Source of the DNA: Gelatoporia subvermispora B
Lineage: Eukaryota > Basidiomycota > Agaricomycetes > Polyporales > Gelatoporiaceae
Assembly (NCBI GenBank): GCA_000320605.2
Contig: KB445791.1
Span: forward strand, 789,260 to 853,259
DNA: 64,000 nucleotides
Direction of reading: 5' to 3'
The notes beneath the pieces are model-generated. The model was not told where the DNA came from and did no database searches. It saw only the letters and a program-made list of their open reading frames with translations. The first letter of the stretch is position 1; each line of letters opens with the position of its first letter. Positions 13,124-26,309 of this stretch are shown piece by piece. The position numbers were made by a program, and so were the translations under genes.

Positions 13124-15845
13124 ATGGCAAACAAGACGGCTCTCAAGGAATCTCTCAAACAAAACTCTTCGAAGCGAACTCCGAGTCGCACCCAAAATAC
13201 AATTGCTGCTCTGCAGCAAGTTGCTCCGCACACTCGTGCATCCGGCTTACCACAGCCGCAAAATCTGCAACGGTCAGACAGACCATGCAGAGACACGGGC
13301 TCTCCGCAACCGTGTATCCCGCAAGTGTCCCAGACACAACGCGAAGACTCCGCCGTGCCTGTTTCGTCCAGGACGGGAGTTCACAGTCCCGACGTTGCTC
13401 GGACTCTCCCCGGCTCCCCACAGCCGCGTATCCCGCAAGTGTTTAAAGCACAAGGCGGAGGCTCTGGTGTTCCTACCTCGTTCAGGACCAGAGTTCACGA
13501 ATCTGATGTCACCCGGACCACCCCCGGCTTCCCACAGCCGCGTAACACGCAAGTGTCCGTTGGACCATGCAGAGACTCCGGCTCTCTGAAGCCGTGTATC
13601 CCGCAAGTGCTGAAAGCACAAAGCAGAGACTCTGTCGTGCCTGCCTCGTTCAGGACGGGAGTTGATAAATCCAATGTCGTTCGGACCACGTCTGGCTGTG
13701 CACAGCGACGTGATTCCCCCGTGCCAGAGAGGTCGGGTAGAGATGCTACCACCCCTGATGCCAGGGTGCGAACTCAGAGCTCGGCAGCTGCGTGTGCGGC
13801 GCCGCAGCGATGTGTACCGTGTACCGGTGCGTCTGGCCTGTCACGGCTGCGCGGGTTACCAGTACTACCGAACGAGCCCCGCAGGTTCGGTCGGGAAGTT
13901 AATAGTGTGTATACCCAGGCTACTCACACCTATCCTTTCCAAGACGATGATACCGCTGTGAGTTATGACGTAGCTAACGCAATCACACCTAGCAATCTGA
14001 CGCTAGAGAGAGCCTCTTGTACGAGTTGCGCCACGGATTCCTCTAAAGGGCGAGGTCGCCTTGTAAATGAAGCTTCTGGCACAGAGCGTCCGTTGCGTAA
14101 GGAGAAGCATGGACATTGTGACGGTGGACGGTGGTACAAGGATACCATCGGGATTGATGTAAGTCTGTTCAATATTGAATTACTGATCAGCGAACGTGGA
14201 CTCGCCGGCGCAATCCGTGCTTGCGAGAGTGTTCTCGTCTATCCAACGGTGAATGCCAAGCGGGTTATCGGAGACTTGCTGAGGGTGGAACATCTATTCG
14301 GCTTCGTCGTGTCTGGTAAGTATTCATCTACATTCGTAAGTCACTCGTAAGTCTAGAAAGTATCTTACCACTTCACAGCTATAAGTGAGAGTGCATTTGC
14401 GACAATCCGATACTGCATTGTCCACGAGCTCTTCAGTATATTCAAGACAGGGGACGTCAGCAAGATTGTCCCCACATCACTGGCGTATCAAGTTCTCTCC
14501 AACCTCTCTCTCGTGCTGCTTCGAGCTCCATATCCTCCCGATTACGTGCCGCTATCAGATCTGGAGAAAACTCGTGGTCGTCTGGAACTCGTCTGGCGTG
14601 CTCTCCAAGTCATTCCCGATCTCGTGTACTGCTTCGAGGAGACGGCTATGGTCAGCGCTATTGAGGACGATTTCCGTGACTGCGAGCACTTTCGCGTCAA
14701 GTCGAAGAAAACGCACTGGAGGGCTGACAAGCGAGTGCGACGCCTAGAAGATGTGGATACGACTCCTTTTACCCGCCTGTGTCTTGTCGTTCCGACGAGC
14801 AAGGCAGAGTTAGAGAGGATGATCAAGGTCCTTGTCGTGTTTCAACGTGTCACTCTCCTGGTTAGTTCCTGCCTTGTCATACAGTCTACTGGAGGTTGAC
14901 GTCCAAGCGTAGGAATTTTTCTTGTTCTTACGAGATGGAAGCCTGCGCAATATGTTCGCAAGAATGTATCTCTCCTCCCGGGCGCCAGCGCAGACGCACT
15001 TGGCAGACGAAAGAGATGAAGAACGGAGGACAAATTTGGAGCCAATCCGCCAGGACGTTCCTAGCGAAGCCTTTCTGTTTGAGCAGACTGCAGAACTTGC
15101 CGACGTTACTCCAGTGACTCCTTTAGTGCCTAGCTATGATAAGATACACTTTTACGTTGCCGAGGACCTGGGCGAGTGGAAGATTATCATGGAACCACGG
15201 TTCAAGAAGTTCCTGGAGAAGGCAGATGGGAGGATACGCAAAATACTGAGGAAAAAATTATGGTACGCCAGTATCATACAGGGATCGAAAGCCCCTGCTT
15301 ATACTTTTTCGCTCATTTACAGGGAGCTTTCACATGGTCAATTCTCGAAAGACAATCAGAAACGACTCTTAGGTAACACCACCGAAATCCCAATCTATGA
15401 AGCGAAGATGACTCGCAACACCCGGCTTATAGTGGGTGCCAAGCGCGCTCGAACCCCACCACTGGATTCTGAGATTCTGGACACCCAGTATCAGGTCGAT
15501 TGTATATATTGCCCCAAAGTCAAGATGGATCTACAAAGTTAGTCGAGATTCCACGAGGCCTTGTGTGCGCGTCTGATTTGAAGTCGCAGTGCTGCACATA
15601 ATTGATGTCTCAAACCATACACAATTGGAGAGGGGTATATGGGACTATGTCGAAGGGTGCGTGGCAAAAGGAGGGAAGGAGTACAAGAAACGGTACCTGT
15701 CTCAGCACTATCTGACATTACCTCGTGCGCTGACTACGTCGCCGTCGCCAGGTGCACCTATCGCAAGGCACCATATCACAAGGGGGACAAGGTCGTGCCG
15801 TCTGCGTCGTTCTCCCTGCCTATCGATTGGTCATGTGAACCTTGA
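13124..15845 (+). CDS. Truncated TRANK1-like protein: repeat-rich leader plus N-terminal domain, no helicase
   Basis: Seven exons are read: 13124-14315, 14379-14860, 14913-15262, 15323-15431, 15489-15537, 15590-15692 and 15752-15845. The first ~290 residues are an imperfect repeat of Pro-Gln-Pro-x-Ile-Pro-Gln-Val and Phe-Arg-Thr-Gly-Val blocks. From about 14155 the protein matches, exon by exon, the N-terminal domain of the neighbouring helicase gene (start 16694). Shared blocks include Phe-Val-Val-Ser followed by an intron at the same place, Ala-Tyr-x-Val-Leu-Ser, Glu-Leu-Ser-x-Gly-x-Phe-Ser, Glu-Ile-Pro-x-x-Glu-Ala-Lys-Met-Thr-Arg, Tyr-Gln-Val-Asp-Cys and Gly-Lys-Glu-Tyr-Lys. It stops with TGA where the paralogue goes on to its ATPase domain. 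It is either a stand-alone N-terminal-domain protein or a truncated duplicate. All junctions keep frame, which argues against simple decay. Confidence 0.75.
13205..13760 (+). repeat. Degenerate tandem repeat inside the truncated TRANK1-like gene
   Basis: Copies of a module with the core GTATCCCGCAAGTG recur near 13313, 13425, 13542 (as GTAACACGCAAGTG) and 13594. A second core, TTCAGGACGGGAGTT or close to it, lies between them. Spacing is about 110-117 bp with one shorter step. The repeat is translated through as Pro/Gln/Arg-rich protein and stays open in frame, so unit lengths are multiples of three. Antisense frames across it are also open, a side effect of the base composition. Confidence 0.65.
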
Positions 15846-16693
15846 GAAGGGACCTTGAAACGCAACATACAGAGTTCTGCCTCGATACATGCCGAAATGA
15901 ACGGCGTAAGCGTTGCGGGACCTGCCGTGTAGCTTACTGGAGCGGTGGAATGCGGTCGTCGTCTAGCCTTTCCCTAATACATCTCCAATTACTATATGAC
16001 CTACTTTCTATCACAAGACCATTGATTCGATCTGGTGTAAGAGCAGGTGGCTCAGACGTTGAGGACATTGAGGTTTTGAGTGTCAACACCAGCCGCTATC
16101 GACAGTTCAAAGGCAAGGGCAGCGGCCACTCCTTGCATGCGGTACCGCTATCCCTGGTCCAGTTCGTTCTCCGTGGGAATCACCATAGGGGCGTGACGGC
16201 GCTGGTGTTCCTCTGCGATCTCGTTCGTTCTTTCGTACAATTCGATGCGCTTCTACAGGTTGCATTATTGTTTGCGACAACAGCACCTGTACATTAAAAT
16301 CATCACAGTCAGACAAGCTCGCAATTTGTCGTCGGGTTGCCTAGCCGTCTACTCCAAATCTCGCTCAGGCAACACGGAACTGTCTGCAACGCACGCGAGG
16401 ACTGGGATCCATGATCGCGCCCGTGCGTAGACTACGCATTTGAACCCTTGCCCACGGAATCTGCGCACGTATCTGTCAAGTGGATCGTGCAGAGATTCTG
16501 TGCCCAATCGAGCACACTTCCGTTGTACATTTGTGCCTCGTTGTCTGAGACCAATCAAACCTTAATACACGAGGTTCCTAGGGGACCTTAACAAAAGGTC
16601 CCCCGCTGACGGGGCACGCTGCTGTGTCTACTACGTATCCCACAACCCAACTTCACAATCTCTGCCTCACACAGCAGCCTAAGTCGATGCATC
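15846..16693. other. Intergenic region between the two TRANK1-like paralogues
   Basis: About 850 bases with no frame resembling either the ATPase domain that should follow the first copy or any other protein. It should contain the first copy's 3' end and the promoter of the full-length helicase gene. No terminal repeats marking an insertion were seen. Confidence 0.5.
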
Positions 16694-19600
16694 ATGTTTG
16701 ACACCAGCCAGTTCGATACGCGTCTGCTTGGAGACGAGGCCGCTATCGAGAGCGCGATTCGCGCCTTCGAGAGCTCCCTCGGAGATCCATCAGTTGACGT
16801 TGGTTGCATCGTCGACAAATTGCTCAGCGTCAAGAACCTTTTCGAATTCGTCGTTTCTGGTGAGTGTCCTCTCTTCTGTTCAGAGTATCGGCTTCATCAT
16901 CTTGCAGCCGCGAGCGAATGGGCGGCGTCAGCCATCCGAGAGCGCATCTTGCGCGACTTGCTCAAGACACCGGAGGACTGTACCAAGTCCATCGCGTACA
17001 AGGTCCTTTCTCGTATATCGCTTTCTCTCCTTTTCGCGCCGTGGCCCTCGTCGATCGAAGGGCTGTCTAGTCTCAGGGACTGCCGTCGGAGCGTCGAGAT
17101 CGCGTATCCTGCTCTTCAGGTTCTGGCGCGTCTTGCGTTCTCCTCCCCTGAGGCGGTCAGCCCCACATCTCCGATTGACGAGGATTTCGAGGATCTCGTG
17201 GATCTCGACTTCATCCGAGTGAAACGCAAGGCCCTGCAAGGCAAGGGCAGACGTGGAACACGTGCCCCTTCGAGCTCGATCGATACAAAGGCCTTCAAGG
17301 ATCTAGGTGTCAGCGTGCCGACGAGCGAGACCGAGGCAGCGCAGCTCACCATGAGTCTCCTCGAAGATCAGGGAGATATTGTCAAGGTCTGATTCGCTCT
17401 GCTATCTCTACCATTTGAGCATGATCTCATGCAGTCGCTGTAGTATTATTTTGGGATACTGCGTCGACCAGAGCTGCGGGCGATGTTCAAGACTCTCTAT
17501 ATACCTGAAGAACGACCGCAAGCTGACTCCAGTGGGGGTGCCAGACCGGAGCCGCAAGCGGTGACAGCGACTATCAACAGTGATAGCGAACTACCAGCTA
17601 CATTCCCAATACTACCGGTCAGGGCGGCTCTGTACTTCGACAGTGTGAATGGATTTGGAGAATGGAGGATCCTCATCTCAACAAGGGCTGAGCGGAACCT
17701 GCGTCAGCTAAGAAGAGCAGATGGTAAAATGCTCAAGATCGTAGCGAAGAAACTGAGGTTTGTCCCGCTCCTCCTAAGACCTCAGGTATCTCATAATCTC
17801 CAACAGGGAGCTCTCACGTGGGCATTTCTCCGATGACAATCACAAGCGTCTCACAGGTCCCACCACGGAGATCCCGGTATTTGAAGCCAAGATGACGCGC
17901 GACACGCGTCTTGTTGTAAGCTGCATATACGCTCGATTAGGAGCCATTCTTCACAAACCATCATCCTTAGTACCAGGTAGACTGCGTGCCTGAGTACGAG
18001 AGTGATGTGGAGCGTCAAGGTGCGCTTTGTTCTCGAATCTGCGTTGTTGTGCGTTAACATGATGAGATCAGTACTTCGTATCTTCGGCATATACACGCAC
18101 GCGCAGCTGGACCGCCGTTTCTGGGATTACGTAGGGTTCCAACTCGGGAGAAAAGGAAAAGAATACAAGCAACGGTACGGATAATTCCTCCTGCAATTCA
18201 TGTGTGTTACTCATATGCGGCAGATGCACTTTCCGTAATAAGCCACATCATCAAGGTGACAATGTTTTCATGCCTGCGTCTTTCCCTCCACCGGCAGAGC
18301 CACTTGTACTAGAGCCAGCCACTGCCATGCCATCCATTCCCAAGGAGGACCTCGAAGAGGTACGTGGCCATCATGGGATATATGTGATATACCTTGTATT
18401 ATTGACAACTCTTATCCAGTTACATTCACTGCTTGTGTACGTTTCTATTACCCTCGTATGCAAAGGGTCACTGAATTGTGGCACAGTCTCGAAAAGTTCG
18501 TGACATTTTCCCAAGTACGTTGTCGTGCTTGTGCATTCATCAGCCGTTGTGTTTATAAAAATTATGTCGTCATACATAGGCACTATTGAACAGTACGTTT
18601 CTATGTTAGGCACGATACGCGCATGTCTCAAGAGGATCCTTTAGGCATTCTCGCAGATCAGGATGTAACGCATGTCTTCGACGTTTCATCGCAAGAAAAG
18701 CATATTATTGAGCATACGTCTTCGTGCTATGTTATCGGACGAAGCGGCACTGGGTATGTCTGCCTTGCTTCTCGACAAGTCTCTCAAGGCATGACCGTTG
18801 AATAGGAAGACCACTACTATGCTTTTCAAAATGCTTGGTATCGAGCGCTCGTGGGAGGCATACCGCGATACTATGCCCAAGCCTCGACAACTCTTCGTGA
18901 CTCAATCGCGTGTCTTGGCGGAGAAGGTTGAGGAATACTTCTTGAAGCTCCACGGGTCGTTAGCGGCGGCGAATCAATCTGCGGAAGAGCTCGCAAAACT
19001 TACCCACAACAAGAGATTGCAGCAAGAGCAAGGTCTCGTTGACCGGGACGAGGAGATCCTCTGGCGCGGAGACCTCCCGAAGCGCTTCACGGAGCTCAAG
19101 GACGAGCACTTCCCAATGTTCATCACCTTTGACCACGTACGTCAAGTCTCGCACGCGTAGCCATGGATGGGCGCTGATTTCTCATATCGCACAGTTATGT
19201 CGTCTATTGGAGGCCGAGTTCCGCGAGATTGGGATGAGCACGTCGCCATCCGTGGACACAGTGACGACCAATACAGAAGACACGGAGCATATCTCGAATG
19301 ATTACATGCAACAGCGCCGAGATAACTTTATCTCATACAGCACATTTCTGGAGTCCTATTGGGCGCATTTTCCGCAGAGCCTCACGAAAGGATTGGGTAT
19401 GTACACCTCAGACGTAGTTCTGATTAGCGACTAACTACAGACCTAGACCCCATGCTGGTCTTCAGTGAATTCATGGGTATGCATCGGACACTTGTCCTGT
19501 ATCATTGACACACTCATTGTCGTCATGCAGGGGTGATCAAGGGTTCTGAGAACACGCTCAGTACCGCAAACGGATATCTAGAGAAGGAGGCGTATTCCAG

Positions 19601-22600
19601 TTTGAGCCACCGCACGCAAGGAACTTTCGCGACGCAGCGGGAAGTAATCTACAAGCTATTCCAAGCATATCTGAAGAGGAAGCGGGAACGAGGAGAATAT
19701 GATGCTGCGGATAGGTGAATTGTTCGTTGGGTATCTTTCATCAATATACTGAGCGTAGGTCAGGACACACGCCATCTTGAATGTATTACGGAGCAGGGGG
19801 TCACCAGGCCAACAAGTGGATTTCATGTGAGGCTACTGTCGTTTGTTGTTGATATGTATGCTTACCAATCAACAGTTATGTCGACGAAGCTCAAGACAAC
19901 CTACTCATTGATGCACTGGGTAATGTGCATTTACTAATATATCTGTGACAATTTGCTAAGATGCAGTAGTTGTGAGATATATATGCAAGAACCCTGAAGG
20001 TCTCTTCTGGGCCGGTGACACAGCTCAGACGATCTCAGTCGGAAGTGCTTTTAGATTCAACGACCTGAAGGCATTCCTCTACCGAGTGGAGGTCTGCCCT
20101 GTCATGTAGCTATCTCCGTATTTCGCTTGCTCATCGCCATTATAGAGTACTCGAATACCCGATGCTTATCAAACTGCTCCGCAAACGTTCCAGCTGACCA
20201 TGAATTACCGTTCACATGCTGGCATCGTAAATTGCGCCCACTCAGTTGTGGAGCTGATCACACAATTTTGGCCGCATGCTATCGATAATCTCGCTGAGGA
20301 GAAAGGGATGGTGGACGGACTTCTCCCGGTGTTCTTCAGCGGCTGGGATCAGCATACTGTTCGATACGAACAATTCCTGTTTGGCGAATCGTAAGGGACC
20401 ACATTTGTCAGCAAAGTACTTACTGAATCGACAAAATACCGCCAGTGGCAGCCACATCGAATTCGGGGCTCAGCAATGTACGGACGTCAGCAGTGATAAG
20501 ATGATCACTGAAAGGTCTAACGTGCTTGTTATAGGTATTCTCGTACGCGATGATAGTGCTCGCGAGAAACTACGTGCACAGGTAGGCGATATTGGTTTGA
20601 TCTTGTAAGTACACCTATGACCATGGAGAACATTCTCTGACGAAGATACAGGACACTCTATGAGAGCAAGGGTCTAGAGTTCAATGATGTAAGTCATGTC
20701 AACATTGTGTACCGCAAAACTTCTCATGCTACCTTCCAGGTGTTGCTTTACAATTTCTTCGATGATTCCACTGTAGATTTGTCTCAATGGCGTGTAGTGC
20801 TCAACGCGCTCCCCGCGGACGAGTTTGCGAAGTACCCAGCCCCGCGTTTCGATGACTCTCGTCACAGCGGTGTTTGCCGCGAGGTAAACAATAGCAATGG
20901 ACTTGGTATTGGTGACATGGCTGACTTCGTTGCGCGTTAGTTGAAGTTTCTCTATGTTGCAATCACTCGGGCGCGTAAGAACCTGTGGATCGCGGATGGC
21001 TCAGAGAAGGGCGAACCTATGCGAGTGCGTTTCATTTTTATGCAAGATAATGCCAGTGACTCACAGTTACAAGGTCTTCTGGACTTCGAGGGGTCAAATC
21101 CAGAACTGCACGCCAGGTACTGACGTGCCTCGACTCGCCATGTCATCCACTCCGGAAGAGTGGGCAAAAACTGCGTTGTCACTCTTCAACAACAGACGTT
21201 ACCTCCAATCTATGCATTGCTATGAGCGCGCCGGTCTAGAGCGAGAAAAGGCTGCTGCACATGCTTATCATCTGCGAGAACTCGCTCGTTCTACGCCAGT
21301 CATAGGAGGCGACACCACTTCTCAGTCCAAGGCATTTAGCGAAGCGGCCGAAGCCTTCATCGCGTCCGCAGCGGAGGCTGTCAACGAGAAACGCTCGTAC
21401 TATCGTATTGCTGCAGAATGTTTCTTACACAGCGCAAGTGATCGCAAGGCAGCCGAAGCGTACTTCCTTGCGTCAGAGTACACTCTTTCTGCACAGCACT
21501 ATAGAAGAGCGGGAATGTTCGATGAAGCCGTCGAAGTAATTCAAAAGCATCGCAATGCAATGGTCCCTCAGGTCGTGGAGAGTATTATCGATGTGTCGAG
21601 ATTGGAGTATTTGCGACAGCACAAGCTATTGTAAGTTGGTCACAGCACAGCGTTGTAACAGCTAACGGCCTCTCCAGGCAAGCCAGAGCGCTCTTCGGTT
21701 CCGACGAAGAGGCCCTGGAGTACATGGATGATTATGGCCTCGATGTGGCTCGCGCCACCGTGCTGACGGAGCTGGGCAGGTACGCAGAGGCGGCCCAGCT
21801 CCATTTGTCAGAAGGGCGCATGCTGGAAGCAATAAGACTACTTCTATTGGACGGATCCGAGGACTCTGTTCAGCAAGCATCACGATGCATCCTGGATGGC
21901 TTATGGATGCGCCTCTCGTTCGGACTTCCCGGTCTTACCGAAGCGGCCCGTAAGGACGATACTCTGCGGGAGTTGCTGAAATTGTCTGGCTCCCTGCATG
22001 CGTCATCCTTGGATCAAGTCGCTCACGATGAGGTAAATCAAACAATATCCTGGAGATTGGTAAACACTGATTACAATCTATAGGTAATAATGTTCCGAGC
22101 TATAGCTCACGGCGACGAACGGATGCTCATGGAATTGGGGCACAAGTTTCTGCTTACCCATCATGATATTCCTGCGGCTATCATGTGCTTCGACCGCGTA
22201 TTCGCAACCACTCCTAAGTTGCAAGTAGCGTCTGTCAGCGACATCAACACTACCCTGTTTAGCTTCTACCCTTACGTCCAAAATCTCCAGAAGCTTTTTC
22301 TAGATAACGAACCTTGCGACAGTGAACATCTTCGGCGACTTTTTGCCTTCGAGCCGTCGACAGAAGAACTTTTCCTCGTGCATGAGGACACTGTTCTTCA
22401 CCAGCGCCTGAATGAGCGACATACCCCTACTGCTCCAAACGTTGACCAAGGCGCTCTTGTGACCCGATGGGAGCTGGGCAATCTTCTCAGACAACTACTT
22501 CTCGAGAAATTGCGCAAGGCAGTAATTGACGAGACTGAGGCGTGTCAATTCGCCCGCGCACTCCAGCCCTGTCTACCATATGCGTTATACGGTCGCTGCA

Positions 22601-24970
22601 ATAGGCCCGATTGCCCGAGGGACCATACAGCAGCCTCATCGCAGAATGCTGGCATTTACAACTCTCGGATCAGGGCTACTTTGCAACAAGTACTCATCTA
22701 CAATACTTTGTATCCATTCGAGAACTCTCTTGAGCATACTCGGGGGCGGAGGTAACGTATCTCTCGGTCTTCCAAGTCGCGCAATGTTAACCATCTCATT
22801 CTTGCAGGTTCTGGCTTCGGAGATTCTATGAAGCATTAAGCCCGCCTTCGCCTGTGATGGGAACGTTACACAACCTTGCAGTGGATACAATACCTGAGTT
22901 CGCTAAGGGCATGCGAATAGTGACTGAGTGGGCCAGAGAGCTGCTTTATCATCTGCGTCCCTACCCATCGGACAGCGGATTCCTCTCCTCGTTGCTGAGG
23001 ATGGCTACGATTAGCTTGGTCTTCGATAAACAAGCAGCTACTCATCACATTCCCCGCATACCGTGCGTCTCTGAGTTGAGACCGCCTCCTCAGTTCATGC
23101 GCGGTCAAGAGCCAGCACGCTCGTACATCGTGCGCGATGTGCTGGGCTTCATGCATGGCACACGACCTTGGTCTCTTACGCTAGGAATCTTCTTCATGAA
23201 GTGCGTCGTGGCTTGTCAATCTCCACTGACATGCATCATTGACAGCTTTTGTTTCGTACGTCCAGACACGTAGCCGACGCGAGGGTACCCATTGATATAG
23301 GAGTTTTCTGTGACCTGCTGGACGATATATGCGCTCGTCTGGTTATTGCATGGCGCCTTCAGAAGTACTCAAGTTTGCACGATATCACGCTGCCGCTGAG
23401 CTGGTTGATGCGCCTTGGGGAAGACCCAGGCATGCTACGGGATCAAGAGAGCAGATACCTCTACATGCTCATTGACCCCATGGCAGCCCTGCTAGAGCAG
23501 ATTTACACAAGCGAATACGCGGGTATGGTCGAGTCTTCAACGGCTTGATCCTTGCAATGCTGATGGATGTCGCCATAGATCATTTACTCTTCGAAAATCG
23601 GGACCTTTCAACTCTCGGGTATCCGATTAGGAACGCATTTATCGCAAGGATGTAAGCATATCACCTAGCCTGACCTGATCCCGAAATTGTCTGACTCTTG
23701 CATCAGCTGTAAAAGCTTGTGTCTCCGTGCGTTCCTAGCTCATGCCCAGAGTTCTTTGAGCTCCTGACGAATTCTCGTTCACAGTTGGGTACAACATACC
23801 ATCCATTCCGCTCCGCGACAACATCGGGAGAACTGTGACCTCAATACGGAGGTCAGGTCGCACGTATAATGCATTGTACTACGAGTACGTTGGCCGGTTC
23901 TACTGAGTGCAGTCATCTTACGCGTTTGCCTTAGCTACGTTACCGCGAGAGCTTGGTCAGATCTTGCGAGGACAGTCCGCAAGTCTTGCATGGGCTCAGC
24001 TTTAGACGAGCTGATCCAGCTGCATGATCTTGCGAAGACGAATTCTAATCAACGGGCGCTCGAGCACGTCCGGCGTGTCATCTATCAGACTATTGAGGAT
24101 ATTCCTGCGCTGCTGAGAAGACAGAAGGTCGCTCTACGCGCAGACGCCGCGCCGTTCGCCCCTGCTTTACGGGAGCAGACTACAGCAGTCAACACTCAGA
24201 GTGACGAGAAACCGGAAGAGGAGCAAGCTATCTACGCCGCAGAAGGCAAAGATTTGGCCCGGGAGGAAGAACCGATAGCAGACGATGTCGCGGCAGGAGG
24301 AGAGGGGCAGGTGGCCGTCGTTCCAACGCAGACGGAAGTGGATGCTGCTCGTACGATTCAGGTCGCATATCGCCGTCATCTATCCACACGCCGAGGAGCT
24401 GCCACGAGCACAGCGGAGGATTTGATGCGGCGCATCTTCACCGCATGCCAGGCGAGGTCCCAGCAGTTACAGTGGCTGTGTAGACGCTACAAGATGCTCT
24501 TCCTCGGTCCACTGCCGCATCTCCTTGTTTGTCTGGAGATGATGCACGGTTATATCTTCACCGCGAAAGACCAAGCTAAAAAGCGGCTGCGCAAAGTGGA
24601 GCACAGAGAGCTAGAAGAAGCCCAGGTCACCTTGAACGCAATGTCGTGAGTTCCATCTGTGTCTGTGCTCAGTCCGCCGCTTGATCTCAACCTATATCCC
24701 AGGCGGAACCTGAAGGACGCTGTGCGACTTCAGAAGGCACTGGGCATTGACTCCGACTTGCACGTCAGGCGCGACCTGCAGGAGTTAAAAGCACGCACAT
24801 TGGAAGTGGAAGAGCTCATGCATCGTCTTCCGTCTGGGGCCACTCTTCAATGGCAAAAAGACTGGAGGCTGGCTCACAAAGGGATTGTGAAAGAACCGCC
24901 AGCACATGCGGTGAAGACAGCGAAGCCGGATCTGAATGTCTCTGACCTTGACTTCATGGATGACTTGTGA
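16694..24970 (+). CDS. Full-length TRANK1-like UvrD/SF1 helicase-domain protein
   Basis: An 8.3-kb gene with many short introns and a product of roughly 2000 residues. After an N-terminal domain shared with the upstream paralogue comes an SF1A (UvrD-type) ATPase. Motif I is Gly-Arg-Ser-Gly-Thr-Gly-Lys-Thr-Thr-Thr, split by an intron (18738-18815). Motif II is Val-Asp-Glu-Ala-Gln-Asp (about 19875). Motif III is Gly-Asp-Thr-Ala-Gln (20013-20027), followed by Asn-Tyr-Arg-Ser-His (20202-20216), Glu-Ser-Lys-Gly-Leu-Glu-Phe-Asn-Asp (about 20665) and Leu-Tyr-Val-Ala-Ile-Thr-Arg-Ala-Arg (from 20950). The C-terminal half is helical and TPR-like (21140-22750), then an IQ-like segment near 24355 and an acidic end. 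The architecture matches TPR-and-ankyrin-repeat-containing protein 1 (TRANK1) relatives, which are expanded in Agaricomycetes and have no established role there. All helicase motifs look intact. Confidence 0.88.
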
Positions 24971-25316
24971 TTGTTGTTATGTCTAGAATTGATGCGATAG
25001 ATCTGTATTGTGGATCGAGTCCGTGTGCTTCAAGGCGCTTATGAATATAGTGGGCAACACCCTGCAACACCCAAGCTATGCAGATCGCGCCGAAAAAAAC
25101 AACGCGGGGCTTGTCTCGGCCCTCGGGCGTCTCGTGGCCACCGATAACAAATATTTGTACCAAATAGCACGTGATGTGTACCCCGCAATGGGCGTGCGCT
25201 AACGCGCCTGGCGTCCTGAGGTCCTCGACTCGGAGTCGAACGTGTGCTTGCAGCTCAGATCACACCTAGACTCACGAATTCTCGAGGGGATCAGGATCCA
25301 GACCAACACTATTCTT
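24971..25316. other. Intergenic region upstream of the Sap30-like gene
   Basis: 346 bases between two genes in the same direction. It should hold the 3' end of the helicase gene and the promoter of the next gene. No TATA box or open frame of note. Confidence 0.45.
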
Positions 25317-26309
25317 ATGGCACCACCATCCCAACCAGCACCTGCAGGTGCGCCAGCCGCGCAAACAACAGCGCCACGCTCTCGCCCCCAGAATGCACGG
25401 AAGAAGGCGACTGCGATTGCAGACGACGCAGCGTACCATGGCCCAGCATCAGTTGGTACAGGCGCTGGTACAAAGCGTGCTGCTGCAGACAAAGCAGAGG
25501 GAGAGCCACGGCTGAAACGGAAGAGGATAGAGCCGGCAACTGGCTTGAGCATGGGAGGGAGCGGAGCGGCCAACGCGAACACTGGCGTCGCTGTTGGCTT
25601 AGGGGACCCTAGAAGACTAGAAAGGACTGAGAGCGACCGAGATGCGCGGGTGTCTTTGGTGAGCGTTGTTTCAAACTCTTCACAGCTGTCCGCCGCCACC
25701 GGTTGGTATGAGCCTGCGAGACGTTTTGCCCATCGAGCGGTCATATCTCAGCTATTACTATCCTTGTTTTCGCACAACACATCTGTTTAGCTCCTTGGCA
25801 GGAAGTGAATGCACCTTCTTGGCACGAGATGTTGTTGAATGATTCCATCTTCATACTGACGTCCTGATGCGCTCAACCAGATTGATTTTTCGACGATGTC
25901 CACTACGATGTTGCAACAGTACCTTTCATACTTTGACCTTGTGCCCGATGTGGACCCCTCCCCTCTATCTGCCGAGGACCCGCCACCGCCGTCGTCGCTG
26001 TTGCGACCGCGCGCACACGTGCATAGGCATGCATCCACGGCGAGCCCAGGGCCGTCGAATGCCCTACCCATCACGCCAGCAAACCGACCACGGAGAGACC
26101 CAGCGAACCGGAGGCGGAGTCTCCGCCTTGTGGAAGACGAGCGTGGGAACGTGCCTGCGGTGGTTCCTGTGCTCGCTGATGTCGGCGAGGTTCACAGTAT
26201 CCTCGCAACACTTGCGCAGCGTCATTTCCGCGAGCAGTCCGTACGGGAAATAGATACTATCGCGTCATTCTTGTGCACCGTGAAGGCAAAGGGTGAGTCT
26301 CGAACATAA
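25317..26309 (+). CDS. Probable Sap30-type Sin3-binding subunit of a histone deacetylase complex
   Basis: Two exons are proposed: 25317-25658 and 25881-26309, with a 222-nt intron. The first exon encodes a disordered Ala/Pro/Lys-rich segment with a Lys-Arg-Lys-Arg basic patch. The second starts with Ile-Asp-Phe-Ser-Thr-Met then Leu-Gln-Gln-Tyr-Leu-x-x-Phe-Asp-Leu-Val-Pro, the helix pattern of the SAP30 Sin3-binding domain, followed by an Arg-rich loop and a helical segment (Ala-Gln-Arg-His-Phe-Arg-Glu). In yeast and animals Sap30 bridges Sin3 and Rpd3. The assignment rests on pattern memory, not alignment. The long intron could hide a small exon, and the 3' end could extend through a donor at 26289. 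Alternative: an unrelated nuclear protein. Confidence 0.5.
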
